Assembly (NCBI GenBank): GCA_902494195.1
Contig: CABUSH010000011.1
Location: 11,626 to 75,625, forward strand
DNA: 64,000 bases
DNA from: an uncultured Collinsella sp.
Lineage (GTDB): Bacteria > Actinomycetota > Coriobacteriia > Coriobacteriales > Coriobacteriaceae
Direction of reading: 5' to 3'
The notes beneath the pieces were generated by a model. That model searched no databases, was not told where the DNA came from, and was given only the letters and a program-made list of their open reading frames with translations. Below, piece by piece: positions 42,353-51,211 of the stretch. How positions within the stretch are numbered: position 1 is the first letter of the stretch; every line of letters begins with the position of its first letter. The position numbers were made by a program, and so were the translations under genes.

Positions 42353-43420
42353 ATGCGCGACAAGCTCGAAAAGATCATCAAGGCCTACGAGGAGCTCGAG
42401 AAGAAGCTTTCCGACCCGGCCGTCGCCTCCGATATCAAGGAGTTCACGCGTCTCAACAAGGAGTACGCGCACCAGTCCGACCTCATCGCCGCCTCGCGCG
42501 AGTACATCGGCGCGCTTGATGACATCGAGGCTGCCAAGGAAATGCTCCACGATACTACCGACGCGGACGAGAAGGAGATGCTCCAGATGGACATCTCCGA
42601 GAATGAGGAGAAGCTTCCCCAGCTTGAGGAAGACATCAAGTACATGCTCATCCCGAGCGACCCCAACGATGACAAGAACACCATCGTCGAGATCCGCTCC
42701 GCCGCCGGTGGCGACGAGGCGGCCATCTTCGCCGGCGATCTGTACAAGATGTACCAGCGCTTCTGCGAGTCGCGCGGTTGGAAGACCACCGTGCTCGACT
42801 CCAGCCCCAGCGAGGCCGGCGGCTTTAAGTCCATCGAGTTCAAGGTCGAGGGCGACCGCGTCTACTCCGTCATGAAGTACGAGTCCGGCGTGCATCGCGT
42901 CCAGCGCGTTCCCAAGACCGAGTCCCAGGGCCGCATCCAGACCTCCACGGCAACCGTCGCCGTACTTCCCGAGGCCGAGGAAATCGACGTCCAGATCAAC
43001 CAGTCCGACCTGCGCATCGACACCTACTGCGCCTCCGGCCCTGGCGGTCAGTGCGTTAACACTACCTACTCCGCCGTGCGCATCACCCACTTGCCCACCA
43101 ACACCGTGGTGCAGTCGCAGGAACAGCGCTCCCAGATCCAGAACCGCGAAGTCTGCATGCAGATGTTGCGCGCCCGTCTGTACGAGATGGAGCTCGAGAA
43201 ACAGCAGGCCGAGCTCGGCGCCGAGCGCCAGAGCCAGATTGGCCACGGCAATCGTTCCGAGAAGATCCGTACCTACAACCAGCCCCAGGACCGCGTGACC
43301 GATCACCGTATCGGCTTCAACTCCACCTACAACGGTGTCCTCCTGGGCGATCAGCTCGGCACCGTCATCGAGGCGCTTGCCGCCGCCGAGCGAGCCGAGA
43401 AGCTGGCACAGGCAGTTTAA
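42353..43420 (+). CDS. prfA: Peptide chain release factor 1
   Basis: 355 residues, standard RF1 length. Recognises UAA and UAG and releases the peptide in the ribosome. The catalytic GGQ is in ASGPGGQCVNTTYSAVRITH (about 224-243). The codon-recognition tripeptide region reads RVPKTESQGRIQTS (about 185-198), the PxT form of RF1, not SPF of RF2. N-terminal coiled domain 1 is normal. AAGGAG precedes the ATG. prmC, the methylase of this GGQ, is the next gene after an 830-bp repeat-filled gap. A family A element starts immediately after the stop. Confidence 0.97.
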   Translation: MRDKLEKIIKAYEELEKKLSDPAVASDIKEFTRLNKEYAHQSDLIAASREYIGALDDIEAAKEMLHDTTDADEKEMLQMDISENEEKLPQLEEDIKYMLIPSDPNDDKNTIVEIRSAAGGDEAAIFAGDLYKMYQRFCESRGWKTTVLDSSPSEAGGFKSIEFKVEGDRVYSVMKYESGVHRVQRVPKTESQGRIQTSTATVAVLPEAEEIDVQINQSDLRIDTYCASGPGGQCVNTTYSAVRITHLPTNTVVQSQEQRSQIQNREVCMQMLRARLYEMELEKQQAELGAERQSQIGHGNRSEKIRTYNQPQDRVTDHRIGFNSTYNGVLLGDQLGTVIEALAAAERAEKLAQAV

Positions 43421-43569
43421 GTTCCGCCGTTCTACCGAACGGCGGACCAGCCGACGCTGCGCGGGCCGCATTTGGACAATCTGACGTTCAACTTCAAGGG
43501 CGCGACCAGAAGGTCAGCGCCCTTTCGTTTCACGTCATCTTGTCTCAAATGCGGCCCGCTCGCTGTCCA
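43421..43569 (+). repeat. Family A structured element, copy after prfA
   Basis: Hairpin I CCGCCGTT/AACGGCGG, conserved GACGCTGC, outer stem II GCGGGCCGCATTTG (about 43461-43474) with its exact complement CAAATGCGGCCCGC near 43546-43559, and inner hairpin III AAGGGCGC/GCGCCCTT with a GACC-AGAA-GGTC tip. Begins at the nucleotide after the stop. Confidence 0.75.
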
Positions 43570-43672
43570 TCCTCTGATTGCGGCGTTGCCTTGCTCCGTA
43601 GATGACTAGTCAAAAGGAAGGCGGCAGTTAGGGACGTTCCTTTTCTGCCGGCACTTTGGGACACCCCTTGTT

Positions 43673-43784
43673 GGGTAGTCTTTCTGGGACGGGGCTTTTT
43701 TAGCTGCCTTATCTCAAATAGTGCCCAAGCTTCGAGGGTTCCGGATTGGGCAGCTAAAAAAGCCCCGTCCCAGAAAGACTACCC
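43673..43784. repeat. Perfect 36-bp inverted repeat
   Basis: 43673-43708 and 43749-43784 are exact reverse complements, 40-nt loop. The arms contain GGGGCTTTTTTAGC, so each strand has a T6 or A6. The longest perfect hairpin in the window; it could be a bidirectional terminator, a mobile-element relic or an RNA gene. Confidence 0.7.
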
Positions 43785-43799
43785 TGGGCATCTGGCTGA

Positions 43800-43857
43800 C
43801 TAGTCATTGGGGACGTTCTTGTTTGACTAGTCGTTTAAGAACGTCCCCAATGACTAG
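43800..43857. repeat. Family B hairpin, copy 2
   Basis: Perfect 21-bp arms (43800-43820, 43837-43857) with a 16-nt loop nearly identical to copy 1 at 4151-4204. The CTAG ends are part of the palindrome. Confidence 0.75.
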
Positions 43858-44247
43858 GTTGGGCACATTGCTTTGAGATGTTATTCAATCAGCTGTGAAG
43901 GCCTTTGAGCTGCTTACCTGCTTAAAGCAATTAACGGTATGCATCTGCAATTGAAAATATTGCTCAAAAAATCGTCCAAGAAGTCGCGGGGCCCTTTTTG
44001 GCGCGTCGCGCGTCAAGCGATATGGCAAGTAGTTGGTTAGGTATTGGTCAGTTTTGGGGCAACCTTGCCAAAAGCTTGACGGATGCAGATATGAACGTCG
44101 ACAAATGAACACTTTGGACGGGGACAAACAATAATTCTGGGCTGATTCTCGATAATCGCCTTCAATCGTCCCTTGCCGCGTGCCACCCTCGCGTACAATC
44201 TGCTCCGACATTCGCGCGCCGCCCGGCGCTTAAGAGGGGAGGACCCC
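43858..44247. other. Gap without recognisable gene
   Basis: 390 bp between the family B hairpin and prmC. No ORF with a ribosome site, no RNA motif and no convincing repeat seen. It may hold the prmC promoter. Confidence 0.5.
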
Positions 44248-45498
44248 ATGGCAAACGAGATCTGGACCATCAAGCGTTGTCTCGAGTGGACCAAGGAGTA
44301 CCTGGCCGAGCGCGGTGAGGAGCACCCCCGTCTTTCTGCCGAGTGGCTGCTGTGCGCCGCCACGGGCTTGGCGCGCATTGACCTATATATGCGCATGGAC
44401 GAGACGCTTAACGCGGACCAGCTCGAGACCATGCACGCGGCGGTCGTCCGTCGCGCGAAGGGCGAGCCGCTGCAATACATCACGGGCAGCACGCAGTTTC
44501 GCATGATCGACGTCGCGTGCGCCCCCGGTGTGCTCATTCCGCGCCCCGAGACCGAGATGCTCGTCGAGGAAGTCCTCAATTATCTGGATGCCGAGGTGCT
44601 GAGCCCCGAGGCTGCTGCCCGCCAGCGTGTTGAGCTGCCTTGGAACGATGAGGTCGAGGAGGCGCGCAAGGCCGAGGTCGCGTTGGCAGACGAACGCGCG
44701 ACCGCCGAGCGCCGTGCTGCCAACCTGACGGCCGCTGATGAGGCTGCGCTGGGTAGCGACGTGCTCGGTAGCCGCGCCTATGCCGAGGAGCTTGCCGATC
44801 GAGAAGCCGAGGAAGCCGCCGCGCAGGCAGCAGAAGCCGAAGCCACGGAAGCCGCCGAGCCCGATCTCGACGAATACGGTATCGCCATTGAGGGCAACGA
44901 CCAACAGACGACTCCCGCGCAAGATGCCGCTGCGCCTGCCCCAGCCGAGCCCCGCACTGCCCGCGTTCTCGAGGTCGGCTGCGGCACGGGCTGTATCTCG
45001 CTCTCCCTTGCCTGGGAGCGCCGTGGCCACGTTACCTGCACCGCCACCGATATCGAGCCGCGCGCCATCAATCTGGCCACCAAAAACCGCGACGCGCTCG
45101 GCCTCACGGCAGATGAGGTTGCCTTTAGCCTCACCAACCTGGTGAGCTCTGTTCCCCGCGAAGAGTGGGGCACCTTTGACGTGCTCGTCTCCAACCCGCC
45201 CTACATCCCCACCGATGTCATGCGCTCGCTGCCGCATGAGGTCAAGGACTTTGAGCCCGATCTGGCGCTCGAGGGCGGTGCCGACGGCCTCGATATCTTC
45301 CGCCGCCTGCTCAATGCGGCGCCTTACATGCTGCGCGCCGGCGGCCTGTTTGCCTGCGAGCTCTACGAGGGCGCCCTCGACGCCGCGGCCGAGCTCTGTC
45401 GCCAGGCAGGCCTTTCGGACGTGCGTATCGTCCACGACCTCACCGATCGTCCCCGCATCGTTCGAGCCATCGTCACCGAGCCCAAACAGCGTATTTAA
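44248..45498 (+). CDS. prmC: Release-factor glutamine methyltransferase with a large insertion
   Basis: 416 residues instead of about 280. PrmC/HemK methylates the Gln of the GGQ motif of release factors. The N-terminal helical domain (IKRCLEWTKEYLAERGEEHP) and PRPETEMLVEEVLNYLD are normal; the S-adenosylmethionine loop VLEVGCGTGCISLSLAW starts near residue 240 and the catalytic NPPY is in VLVSNPPYIPTDV near 315. Between PRPETE and VLEVG stand about 115 extra residues, rich in Ala/Glu/Asp and probably disordered or helical (repeats of EEAAAQAAEAEATEAAE type). ATG 44248 follows GGGGAGGA. Confidence 0.92.
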   Translation: MANEIWTIKRCLEWTKEYLAERGEEHPRLSAEWLLCAATGLARIDLYMRMDETLNADQLETMHAAVVRRAKGEPLQYITGSTQFRMIDVACAPGVLIPRPETEMLVEEVLNYLDAEVLSPEAAARQRVELPWNDEVEEARKAEVALADERATAERRAANLTAADEAALGSDVLGSRAYAEELADREAEEAAAQAAEAEATEAAEPDLDEYGIAIEGNDQQTTPAQDAAAPAPAEPRTARVLEVGCGTGCISLSLAWERRGHVTCTATDIEPRAINLATKNRDALGLTADEVAFSLTNLVSSVPREEWGTFDVLVSNPPYIPTDVMRSLPHEVKDFEPDLALEGGADGLDIFRRLLNAAPYMLRAGGLFACELYEGALDAAAELCRQAGLSDVRIVHDLTDRPRIVRAIVTEPKQRI

Positions 45499-45573
45499 GC
45501 TGAATAAATAGACATTTGCGCAAGTTTGTCCTTGCAATATACCGTAAAACTTCTACTATAGAAGGAGAAAGGT

Positions 45574-45969
45574 ATGTCAAATCAGCTGCATCGGTACCGT
45601 ATCGTGCTTGATTACATTGAACCTTGGCTTGATGAGCAGGATGAAGCTACGCTGAAGCAGATTTATGCAGACCTTTTGGTGCTCGAGAAGGAAGGTCCCA
45701 GCCTTGGTCGTCCGCTGGTTGACCGCGTAAAGGGCTCGAAGCTTCATCATTTAAAGGAGCTGAGAGTGACGTCGTGTGGTGGGCAGGTGATTCGCATCCT
45801 CTTCGCCTTTGACCCCAAGCGCCAGGCGGTATTGCTATTGGCGGGTGATAAGTCGCGAGCGGAATCGTCAAGGGCAAAATGGAACGGCTGGTATGCGATC
45901 AACATTCCAAAGGCCGAGCAAATATACCGTCGCCACGTAAGGAGGCTCGATCGAGATGGAACTGCATGA
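45574..45969 (+). CDS. RelE/HigB-type toxin (Gp49-like)
   Basis: 131 residues. Predicted ribosome-dependent mRNA endonuclease of a type II toxin-antitoxin pair. The core VKGSKLHHLKELRVTSCGGQ, then IRILFAFDPKRQAVLLLAGD and the Lys/Arg-rich KSRAESSRAKWNGWY, matches HigB/Gp49 toxins with their R-x-L-F strand and basic tail. GGAGAAAGG before the ATG. Overlaps the antitoxin gene by 14 bp, toxin first, as in higBA. A TTGCAA...TACTAT promoter-like pair with 16-nt spacing lies about 30 nt upstream. Confidence 0.85.
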   Translation: MSNQLHRYRIVLDYIEPWLDEQDEATLKQIYADLLVLEKEGPSLGRPLVDRVKGSKLHHLKELRVTSCGGQVIRILFAFDPKRQAVLLLAGDKSRAESSRAKWNGWYAINIPKAEQIYRRHVRRLDRDGTA

Positions 45970-46258
45970 GTATATGGAATCTCGCGGGATAACACGCGAC
46001 TCCATTACCGCCGAGCAGGAGAGGACTCGCGATCGTATCGAAGCCTATAAGCTTGCTCAGATTCGCAGGCTAAAAGATCTAACACAGGCGTCGGTCGCCC
46101 AATCGATGGGCGTTTCTCAAAAACGCGTATCCGAGCTCGAGCGTGGGGAATTGGGTTCGATGAGGCTTGACACGCTGAGCAGGTACGCAGAGAGCCTCGG
46201 CGGAAAACTGGTTGCAAGCATCGAGTTTCCCGATCGTACCGTTACGCTTGCGCGCTAA
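45956..46258 (+). CDS. HigA-type antitoxin, XRE helix-turn-helix
   Basis: 100 residues. HTH of the XRE type at about 44-70 (LTQASVAQSMGVSQKRVSEL). The N-terminal acidic/charged region likely wraps the toxin, and the protein represses the operon. Overlaps the toxin gene and uses GGAGG inside it as ribosome site (AAGGAGGCTCGATCGAG upstream). Conventional antitoxin length. Certain as HTH protein; antitoxin role rests on its neighbour. Confidence 0.86.
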   Translation: MELHEYMESRGITRDSITAEQERTRDRIEAYKLAQIRRLKDLTQASVAQSMGVSQKRVSELERGELGSMRLDTLSRYAESLGGKLVASIEFPDRTVTLAR

Positions 46259-46406
46259 AAATCTTCAATTAACCCCCTCACTTTCACCGACTACTAGAGC
46301 CGCTCACCAAACCAACATGCGCTCTGGGCAAATAGGTTGAATGTTTCGTGCGAGAATGCCCCACAGTAAACAAACTTGCACCAGAGCGTAAGGGGCTGGC
46401 ATACAC

Positions 46407-47150
46407 ATGCAGACGGTCTATCGGGTATACGAGGGAACGCGCGAGCCGCATCGGCTTGCCGTCGAGCGCGCGGCCGAGGTGCTCGGCCGCGGCGGCCTGG
46501 CTTTGATCCCGACCGAGACCGTCTACGGTGTCGCCGTGGCAGTCAACGCCTTCTCGGACGCCGTGCCCCAAGATACAAGCGAATTCCCATCGTGGCCGCG
46601 CGATCCGCAGGCTGCCGTCAACGGTGCCGCAGTTCCTGCGCTCGGCACCGGCTATCGCCGTATCTTCACTCTCAAGCAACGTGAGCTCACGCAAACCGTC
46701 GCTTGGCTGGTCGATGGCGTCGAAGCACTCGACCGCTATGGCGTGGATATCCCGGAAGATGCCCGCGTACTCGCGCGACGATGCTGGCCGGGAGCCCTGA
46801 CTATCGTGGTCAAGGCAGCCCCCTGCGTGCCGACCTTTATGCGCGCCGCCGACGACACGGTGGCCCTGCGCGCTTCGGCCTCTCCCGTGGTCCAAGCGCT
46901 CATCCGCGCCTGCGGCAGTCCCCTTGCCTGCACGAGCGCCAACACGCACGGCGCGCCTTCGCCGGCAAGCTTTGCCGCCGTCGAGGGTCGCATCCTGGAG
47001 GGGGTCGATGTTGCCGTCGACGCCGGTGAGACCCCGTGTCGCGACGCCTCGACCATTGTGTCGTTCCAGCACGGCGGGCTCCAGATCCTGCGCCAAGGCG
47101 CACTTCCCGCATCAGAGATCGAGCGGGTCCTGTCCGACCCGATGCAATAG
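46407..47150 (+). CDS. L-threonylcarbamoyladenylate synthase (TsaC/Sua5/YrdC family)
   Basis: 247 residues. Makes threonylcarbamoyl-AMP from Thr, bicarbonate and ATP, the first step of tRNA t6A37. Motifs: GGLALIPTETVYGVAVAV (about 29-46), IFTLKQRE (about 91-98; the K-x-R pair), RRCWPGALTIVV (about 129-140) and SPLACTSANTHG with the Ser-Asn pair. About 35 extra residues lie between the TVYG strand and the K-x-R motif. No Sua5 C-terminal domain. ATG chosen from position and family start. Next gene glpK follows after 13 bp. Confidence 0.9.
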   Translation: MQTVYRVYEGTREPHRLAVERAAEVLGRGGLALIPTETVYGVAVAVNAFSDAVPQDTSEFPSWPRDPQAAVNGAAVPALGTGYRRIFTLKQRELTQTVAWLVDGVEALDRYGVDIPEDARVLARRCWPGALTIVVKAAPCVPTFMRAADDTVALRASASPVVQALIRACGSPLACTSANTHGAPSPASFAAVEGRILEGVDVAVDAGETPCRDASTIVSFQHGGLQILRQGALPASEIERVLSDPMQ

Positions 47151-47163
47151 AAAGGTGTAAGCG

Positions 47164-48705
47164 ATGTCGTTGAATCTGGGCAGCCTAGGCATGGAAGATG
47201 CCTCGTTTAACTTTGGCGGTTCCTACATCATGGCGCTCGACTGCGGCACCACCTCGGTACTTGCGACCATCGTCGACGAGTATGGATGCATCGTCGCGCA
47301 GGCACGTCGCAGCGTCAAAACGAGTTTTCCGCGTCCCGGTTGGGTAGAGCAAGACCCCATGACGGTCCTTGCCAGCCAGATTGCCGTCATGATGGAGGTT
47401 CAGTTTAAGAGCGGCATCCATTCTGACCGCATCGCCGCCATCGGCATCTCCAACCAGCGCGAGACCACGGTGGTCTGGGACCGCGTGAGCGGCCAGCCCA
47501 TCTATAACGCCATCGTATGGCAGTGCCGTCGTACCGCGCCGGCGATCGACGCGTTGGTTGCACAGGGTTGCGAGGAGCTGGTGCGCTCCCGCACGGGACT
47601 TACGCTTGACCCGTATTTCTCGGCCTCTAAGGTGCAGTGGATTCTCGACAACGTCGACGGCGCACGCGAGAGCGCGGCGGCGGGCGACCTCATGTTTGGC
47701 ACCATCGACACCTGGCTCATCTACAACCTCACCGGCGGCCAGGTCTTTGCCACCGACTACACCAATGCCAGCCGCACGGCACTCTTTAATATCCATACGC
47801 TCGATTGGGACGACGACCTGCTGGCGCTCTTTGACGTCCCACGTTCCATGATGCCCGAGGTTCGCTGGAGCTCGGGCGACTACGGCCGCGTCGCGAGCGA
47901 CATCATGACCAACATGCCGCCCATCATGGGCGTGGCGGGTGACCAACAGGCGTCGCTGTTCGGCCACTGCTGTTTCCGTCCCGGCCAGACCAAAAACACC
48001 TATGGCACGGGCTGCTTTATGCTCATGAACACCGGCGACGAGATCGTCGAATCCAAGAATGGCCTGGTCTCCACCATCGGTATCGCTGCGGACGGCAAAG
48101 TCAGCTATGCGCTCGAGGGCTCTATTTTTGCCGCCGGCTCAACGATGAACTGGCTTCGCAACAACATGGGCATCATCTCGAGCGTGAGCGAGTCGGCACA
48201 ACTCGCCGCTTCGATTAGCGACAACGAGGGCTGCTACTTCGTTCCCGCCTTTGCGGGTTTGGGTGCTCCCTGGTGGGACCCGCATGCTCGCGGTATCGTG
48301 TGCGGTCTGACCGGCGCCTCGAGCCGTGCGACCATCGTACGTGCCGCCTGCGAATCCATGGCATATCAGAGCTACGACGTGCTGCGCGCCATGGAGCAGG
48401 ACGTGGGGCTTTCGATTGAGCGCCTGTCTGTCGATGGCGGTGCCTCGCGCAACGAGTTCATCATGCAATTCCAGGCCGACCTGCTGGATATCCCCGTGCT
48501 GCAATGCGAGACGGTGGAGACCACGGCAATCGGTGCCGCGTACTTGGCGGGTCTTGCCGTCGGCTATTGGGAAGACCTGGAAGAGCTGGAGCAAAATGCC
48601 CAGATCGTTAGGACCTTCCTTCCCCACATGTCCGCCGAGCGCCGCGAGCAAAACCTTGCGGGCTGGCGTGATGCGGTCAGGCGCTCGCTCAGCACCGCAC
48701 AGTAG
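47164..48705 (+). CDS. glpK: Glycerol kinase
   Basis: 513 residues, FGGY kinase. ATP plus glycerol gives glycerol 3-phosphate. Motifs: MALDCGTTSVLATIVDE (phosphate loop, about 23-39), GISNQRETTVVWDR (about 99-112; Gln-Arg-Glu substrate contacts), FSASKVQWILDNV, GVAGDQQASLFGHCCF (about 259-274, catalytic Asp-Gln) and GTGCFMLMNTG. This motif set is typical of GlpK among FGGY kinases. An unusual extra about 15 residues precede the core at the N-terminus. AAAGGTG before the ATG. Confidence 0.94.
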   Translation: MSLNLGSLGMEDASFNFGGSYIMALDCGTTSVLATIVDEYGCIVAQARRSVKTSFPRPGWVEQDPMTVLASQIAVMMEVQFKSGIHSDRIAAIGISNQRETTVVWDRVSGQPIYNAIVWQCRRTAPAIDALVAQGCEELVRSRTGLTLDPYFSASKVQWILDNVDGARESAAAGDLMFGTIDTWLIYNLTGGQVFATDYTNASRTALFNIHTLDWDDDLLALFDVPRSMMPEVRWSSGDYGRVASDIMTNMPPIMGVAGDQQASLFGHCCFRPGQTKNTYGTGCFMLMNTGDEIVESKNGLVSTIGIAADGKVSYALEGSIFAAGSTMNWLRNNMGIISSVSESAQLAASISDNEGCYFVPAFAGLGAPWWDPHARGIVCGLTGASSRATIVRAACESMAYQSYDVLRAMEQDVGLSIERLSVDGGASRNEFIMQFQADLLDIPVLQCETVETTAIGAAYLAGLAVGYWEDLEELEQNAQIVRTFLPHMSAERREQNLAGWRDAVRRSLSTAQ

Positions 48706-48828
48706 GGCTGCGATGGGCTGCTCGATACAACAAACCGCTAAACTAATGCATGGCGTGCGGCGGCAACATTGCTGCGCGCCTTGTCAGCAAGGCCGTTTTG
48801 CGGCCGCAACGAAAGGGGCAATCAATCC

Positions 48829-49476
48829 ATGACCGTCACCTACGATGCGTCCCGTGTGACGCTTGTCGATCACCCGCTCGTCCAGCACAAGCTGTCGATC
48901 CTGCGCGACAAAAACACCGGCACCAACCAGTTCCGTCAGCTCGTGCGCGAACTCGCGCTTTTTGACGGCTACGAGGCCATGCGCGACCTGCCTATGGAAG
49001 ACGTCGAGGTCGAGACCCCCATCACTACCGCCACGTTCAAACAGCTTGCCGGCAAGAAACTCGCCATCGTGCCCATCCTGCGTGCGGGCCTTGGCATGGT
49101 CGACGGCATCCTCGACTTGGTGCCCTCCGCTCGCGTGGGCCACATCGGCATGGAGCGCGACGAGGTCACCCACGAGCCGCACGAGTATTACTGCAAGATG
49201 CCCAAGGATATCGACCAGCGCATCTGCCTGGTCGTCGACCCCATGCTTGCCACGGGCGGTTCGGCCGAGATGGCCATCAGCTACCTGCGCGAGCGCGGTG
49301 TCAAGGACATCCGCATGCTGTGCATCGTCGCCGCGCCCGAGGGCCTCAAGTCACTGACCGAAAAGGACCCCGACGTGCATATTTATACGTGCGCCATCGA
49401 CGACCATCTCAACGAGGCTGCCTACATCGTTCCCGGCCTGGGCGACGCCGGCGATCGCATCTACGGCACGCTCTAG
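48829..49476 (+). CDS. upp: Uracil phosphoribosyltransferase
   Basis: 215 residues. Converts uracil and PRPP to UMP. The PRPP loop CLVVDPMLATGGSAEMAISY (about 127-146), TFKQLAGKKLAIVPILRAGL and CAIDDHLNEAAYIVPGLGDAG with the uracil-binding C-terminus are all canonical. Length matches the family. ATG 48829 (ACGAAAGGGG upstream); the open frame back to 48769 is not conserved. Stands alone; 283 bp separate it from the atp operon. Confidence 0.97.
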   Translation: MTVTYDASRVTLVDHPLVQHKLSILRDKNTGTNQFRQLVRELALFDGYEAMRDLPMEDVEVETPITTATFKQLAGKKLAIVPILRAGLGMVDGILDLVPSARVGHIGMERDEVTHEPHEYYCKMPKDIDQRICLVVDPMLATGGSAEMAISYLRERGVKDIRMLCIVAAPEGLKSLTEKDPDVHIYTCAIDDHLNEAAYIVPGLGDAGDRIYGTL

Positions 49477-49669
49477 TCGCTGGGCTAAGACGGCCGCGGC
49501 TGCAAATAGGAAGAAATGGTGCGCGCGGGCAAGTAGAAGACGCCTGTGCGCACCTTTAGTTAATGGACGTTTTGCCCTGCAGGGTTCGAGAAAAACGTAT
49601 TACCGTACCTGCGGCATAAAGAAGGTCTTAAGAAAACGAACAGGTGCGTATTAACCGATGCTTTTTCGG

Positions 49670-49697
49670 TTGTACTTTAGCGATTGGCTCGTACAAT
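49670..49697 (+). promoter_or_regulatory. Candidate promoter of the atp operon
   Basis: TTGTAC (49670-49675), 16 nt, TACAAT (49692-49697), 62 nt before the first atp-operon start. A hairpin-forming AACCGA/TCGGTT lies directly upstream. -10 is good, -35 weak. Confidence 0.45.
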
Positions 49698-49759
49698 AGT
49701 CACCAATGTTTGGCGGGAACTGTTCTGTGAGGCGTTAAAAAAGGAAAGTGAGGACGCCA

Positions 49760-50071
49760 ATGTTTCAGATAGCCGATCTGCTCGCTATCGTTGCAGGCGC
49801 CATCGCGGGCGCGGTCGCCTTTCTTCCCTTTGTCTTTACGCTCAAGCCGGTTCTTGACGATAAGCAGAATGCGGACATGCTCAAGGGTATGGTGAGTCTG
49901 GCGGTCTCGGCGATCGCCCTGCTCGTCTTTACCTTGGTTGTGTTTGTGTTGTTCGGAGAGGCATTTCGCATGTTCCTCCTGGGCGAGGCGATCGGCTTCG
50001 TGGCCTTTATGGCCACCTGCACGGTTCGTGTCGCCAAGGCGCTGCGAGATCCTCATGAGGTCGAAAGGTAA
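49760..50071 (+). CDS. Small membrane protein at the head of the atp operon (AtpI position)
   Basis: 103 residues with three to four hydrophobic segments (LLAIVAGAIAGAVAFLPFVF, MVSLAVSAIALLVFTLVVFV, and a third near FVAFMATCTV). It occupies the place of AtpI, the helper of c-ring assembly, just before atpB, but shows no clear AtpI motif, so I leave it unnamed. GAGGA five nt before ATG 49760; a GTG at 49748 is possible. 3-bp gap to atpB. Confidence 0.75.
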   Translation: MFQIADLLAIVAGAIAGAVAFLPFVFTLKPVLDDKQNADMLKGMVSLAVSAIALLVFTLVVFVLFGEAFRMFLLGEAIGFVAFMATCTVRVAKALRDPHEVER

Positions 50072-50074
50072 GTC

Positions 50075-50878
50075 GTGGAAATTTTTGAAAAGCTGCCTGA
50101 TGAGATTAATCATCTGGTCAGCGAGTTCAGCTCCACCCCTGTCGTGGGCGATCTGAGCTGCGGCATCACGCAGTACTCGTTTTGGCTGATCGTCTCCACG
50201 ATCGTGCTCCTGATCGTCCTGGCCGTGTTCAAGAAGAAGCAGACCCTGGTTCCCAAGGGCTTCTTCGTCAACGGTTTCGAGTACATCATCGAGTACGTCG
50301 AGAACGATATCGGCAAGGGCGTCGTGGGTGAGAACTGGAAGAAGCACTTCCCGTTCCTGTGCTCGCTTTTCCTGTTCATCCTGATCAATAACATGATCGG
50401 CCTGATCCCGGGAATGAAGCCCGGCACCGGCGCAATCGGCTCCACCGCCGCGCTCGCCATCTTCGCCTTCGTGTACTTCATCTACTACGGATGCAAGGCT
50501 CACGGCGTGATCGGCTACATCAAGAGCCTCGCCCCGCAGGGCGTGAGCTTCCCGATGAACGTGCTCGTGTGGGTCGTCGAGCTCTTCTCGACCTTCCTGC
50601 GCCTCATCACGCTCGCCGTCCGTCTGTTCTGCAACATGTTCGCAGGACACGTGGTCATGGGTTCGTTCGCCATCATGGCGAGCATGTTCATGCAGCCGCT
50701 GCTTCAGCAGGTTTCCGCGGCCCACGCCGTCGGCGCCCTGCCTTCGCTGGCCTGGCTTGCCATCCTCATCCTGATCTATGCGATCGAGCTTGTGGTCGGC
50801 GCCATCCAGGCTTACGTCTTCACGGTCCTTACCGCCGTGTATGTCTCCGAGGCAGAGGAGGTCGCGGAGGAGGAGTAG
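50075..50878 (+). CDS. atpB: ATP synthase Fo subunit a
   Basis: 267 residues. Membrane stator with the proton half-channels. Recognised by about six helices, the conserved Arg helix in FLRLITLAVRLFCNMFAGHVV (Arg near residue 177 to 182) and the final helix AIQAYVFTVLTAVYVSEA. GTG start with AAAGG upstream. Starts 4 nt after the preceding gene. Length is normal. Confidence 0.96.
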   Translation: MEIFEKLPDEINHLVSEFSSTPVVGDLSCGITQYSFWLIVSTIVLLIVLAVFKKKQTLVPKGFFVNGFEYIIEYVENDIGKGVVGENWKKHFPFLCSLFLFILINNMIGLIPGMKPGTGAIGSTAALAIFAFVYFIYYGCKAHGVIGYIKSLAPQGVSFPMNVLVWVVELFSTFLRLITLAVRLFCNMFAGHVVMGSFAIMASMFMQPLLQQVSAAHAVGALPSLAWLAILILIYAIELVVGAIQAYVFTVLTAVYVSEAEEVAEEE

Positions 50879-51001
50879 TCTTCCGCTCGCGCCTTAAAGG
50901 TAAGCAATTCGTTAAACCGCCGGTGCCCGTACCCATGGAGCCCGGCAGTTATAAAAAGGTTATCCTGCGTGAAATAAGACACGCACGACAAAGGAGGAAT
51001 C

Positions 51002-51196
51002 GTGGGAGTTATCGGTTACGGTCTCGGTGTTATCGGCGCTGGTCTTGCTATCGGCCTGTCTGCTCTGGGTGCTACGGGTGCTATGGCCCGTCAGCCTGAG
51101 GTCCAGGGCCGCGTGTTCACCGTCTTCATCATGGGCTCCGCCTTCGGCGAGGCTCTGGCTCTGATCGGCTTCGTTGTCGCGCTGATCGTTAAATAG
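51002..51196 (+). CDS. atpE: ATP synthase Fo subunit c
   Basis: 64 residues, two helices: first GLGVIGAGLAIGLSALGA with Gly pattern, hinge MARQPE (Arg-Gln-Pro), second with ion-binding Glu in SAFGEALALIGFVVALIV. Shorter than the usual 70-80. The Glu is not followed by Ser/Thr and helix 1 lacks the Gln of Na+ rings, so protons are the likely ion. GTG start after AAAGGAGG. 123-bp gap before it has no gene. Confidence 0.95.
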   Translation: MGVIGYGLGVIGAGLAIGLSALGATGAMARQPEVQGRVFTVFIMGSAFGEALALIGFVVALIVK

Positions 51197-51211
51197 CACG
51201 GAGCGTCAAGT

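Noticed and set aside
5700..43857. CRISPR array from the many short repeats
   Set aside because: Repeats are dispersed palindromes in separate gaps, with no regular repeat-spacer array and no cas genes.
45574..46258. Prophage region around the HigBA-like pair
   Set aside because: Flanked by prmC and tsaC with no phage structural or replication genes; a solitary toxin-antitoxin pair is sufficient.
51002..51196. Sodium-driven ATP synthase
   Set aside because: Subunit c lacks the Gln in helix 1 and the Ser/Thr after the Glu that mark Na+ rings.
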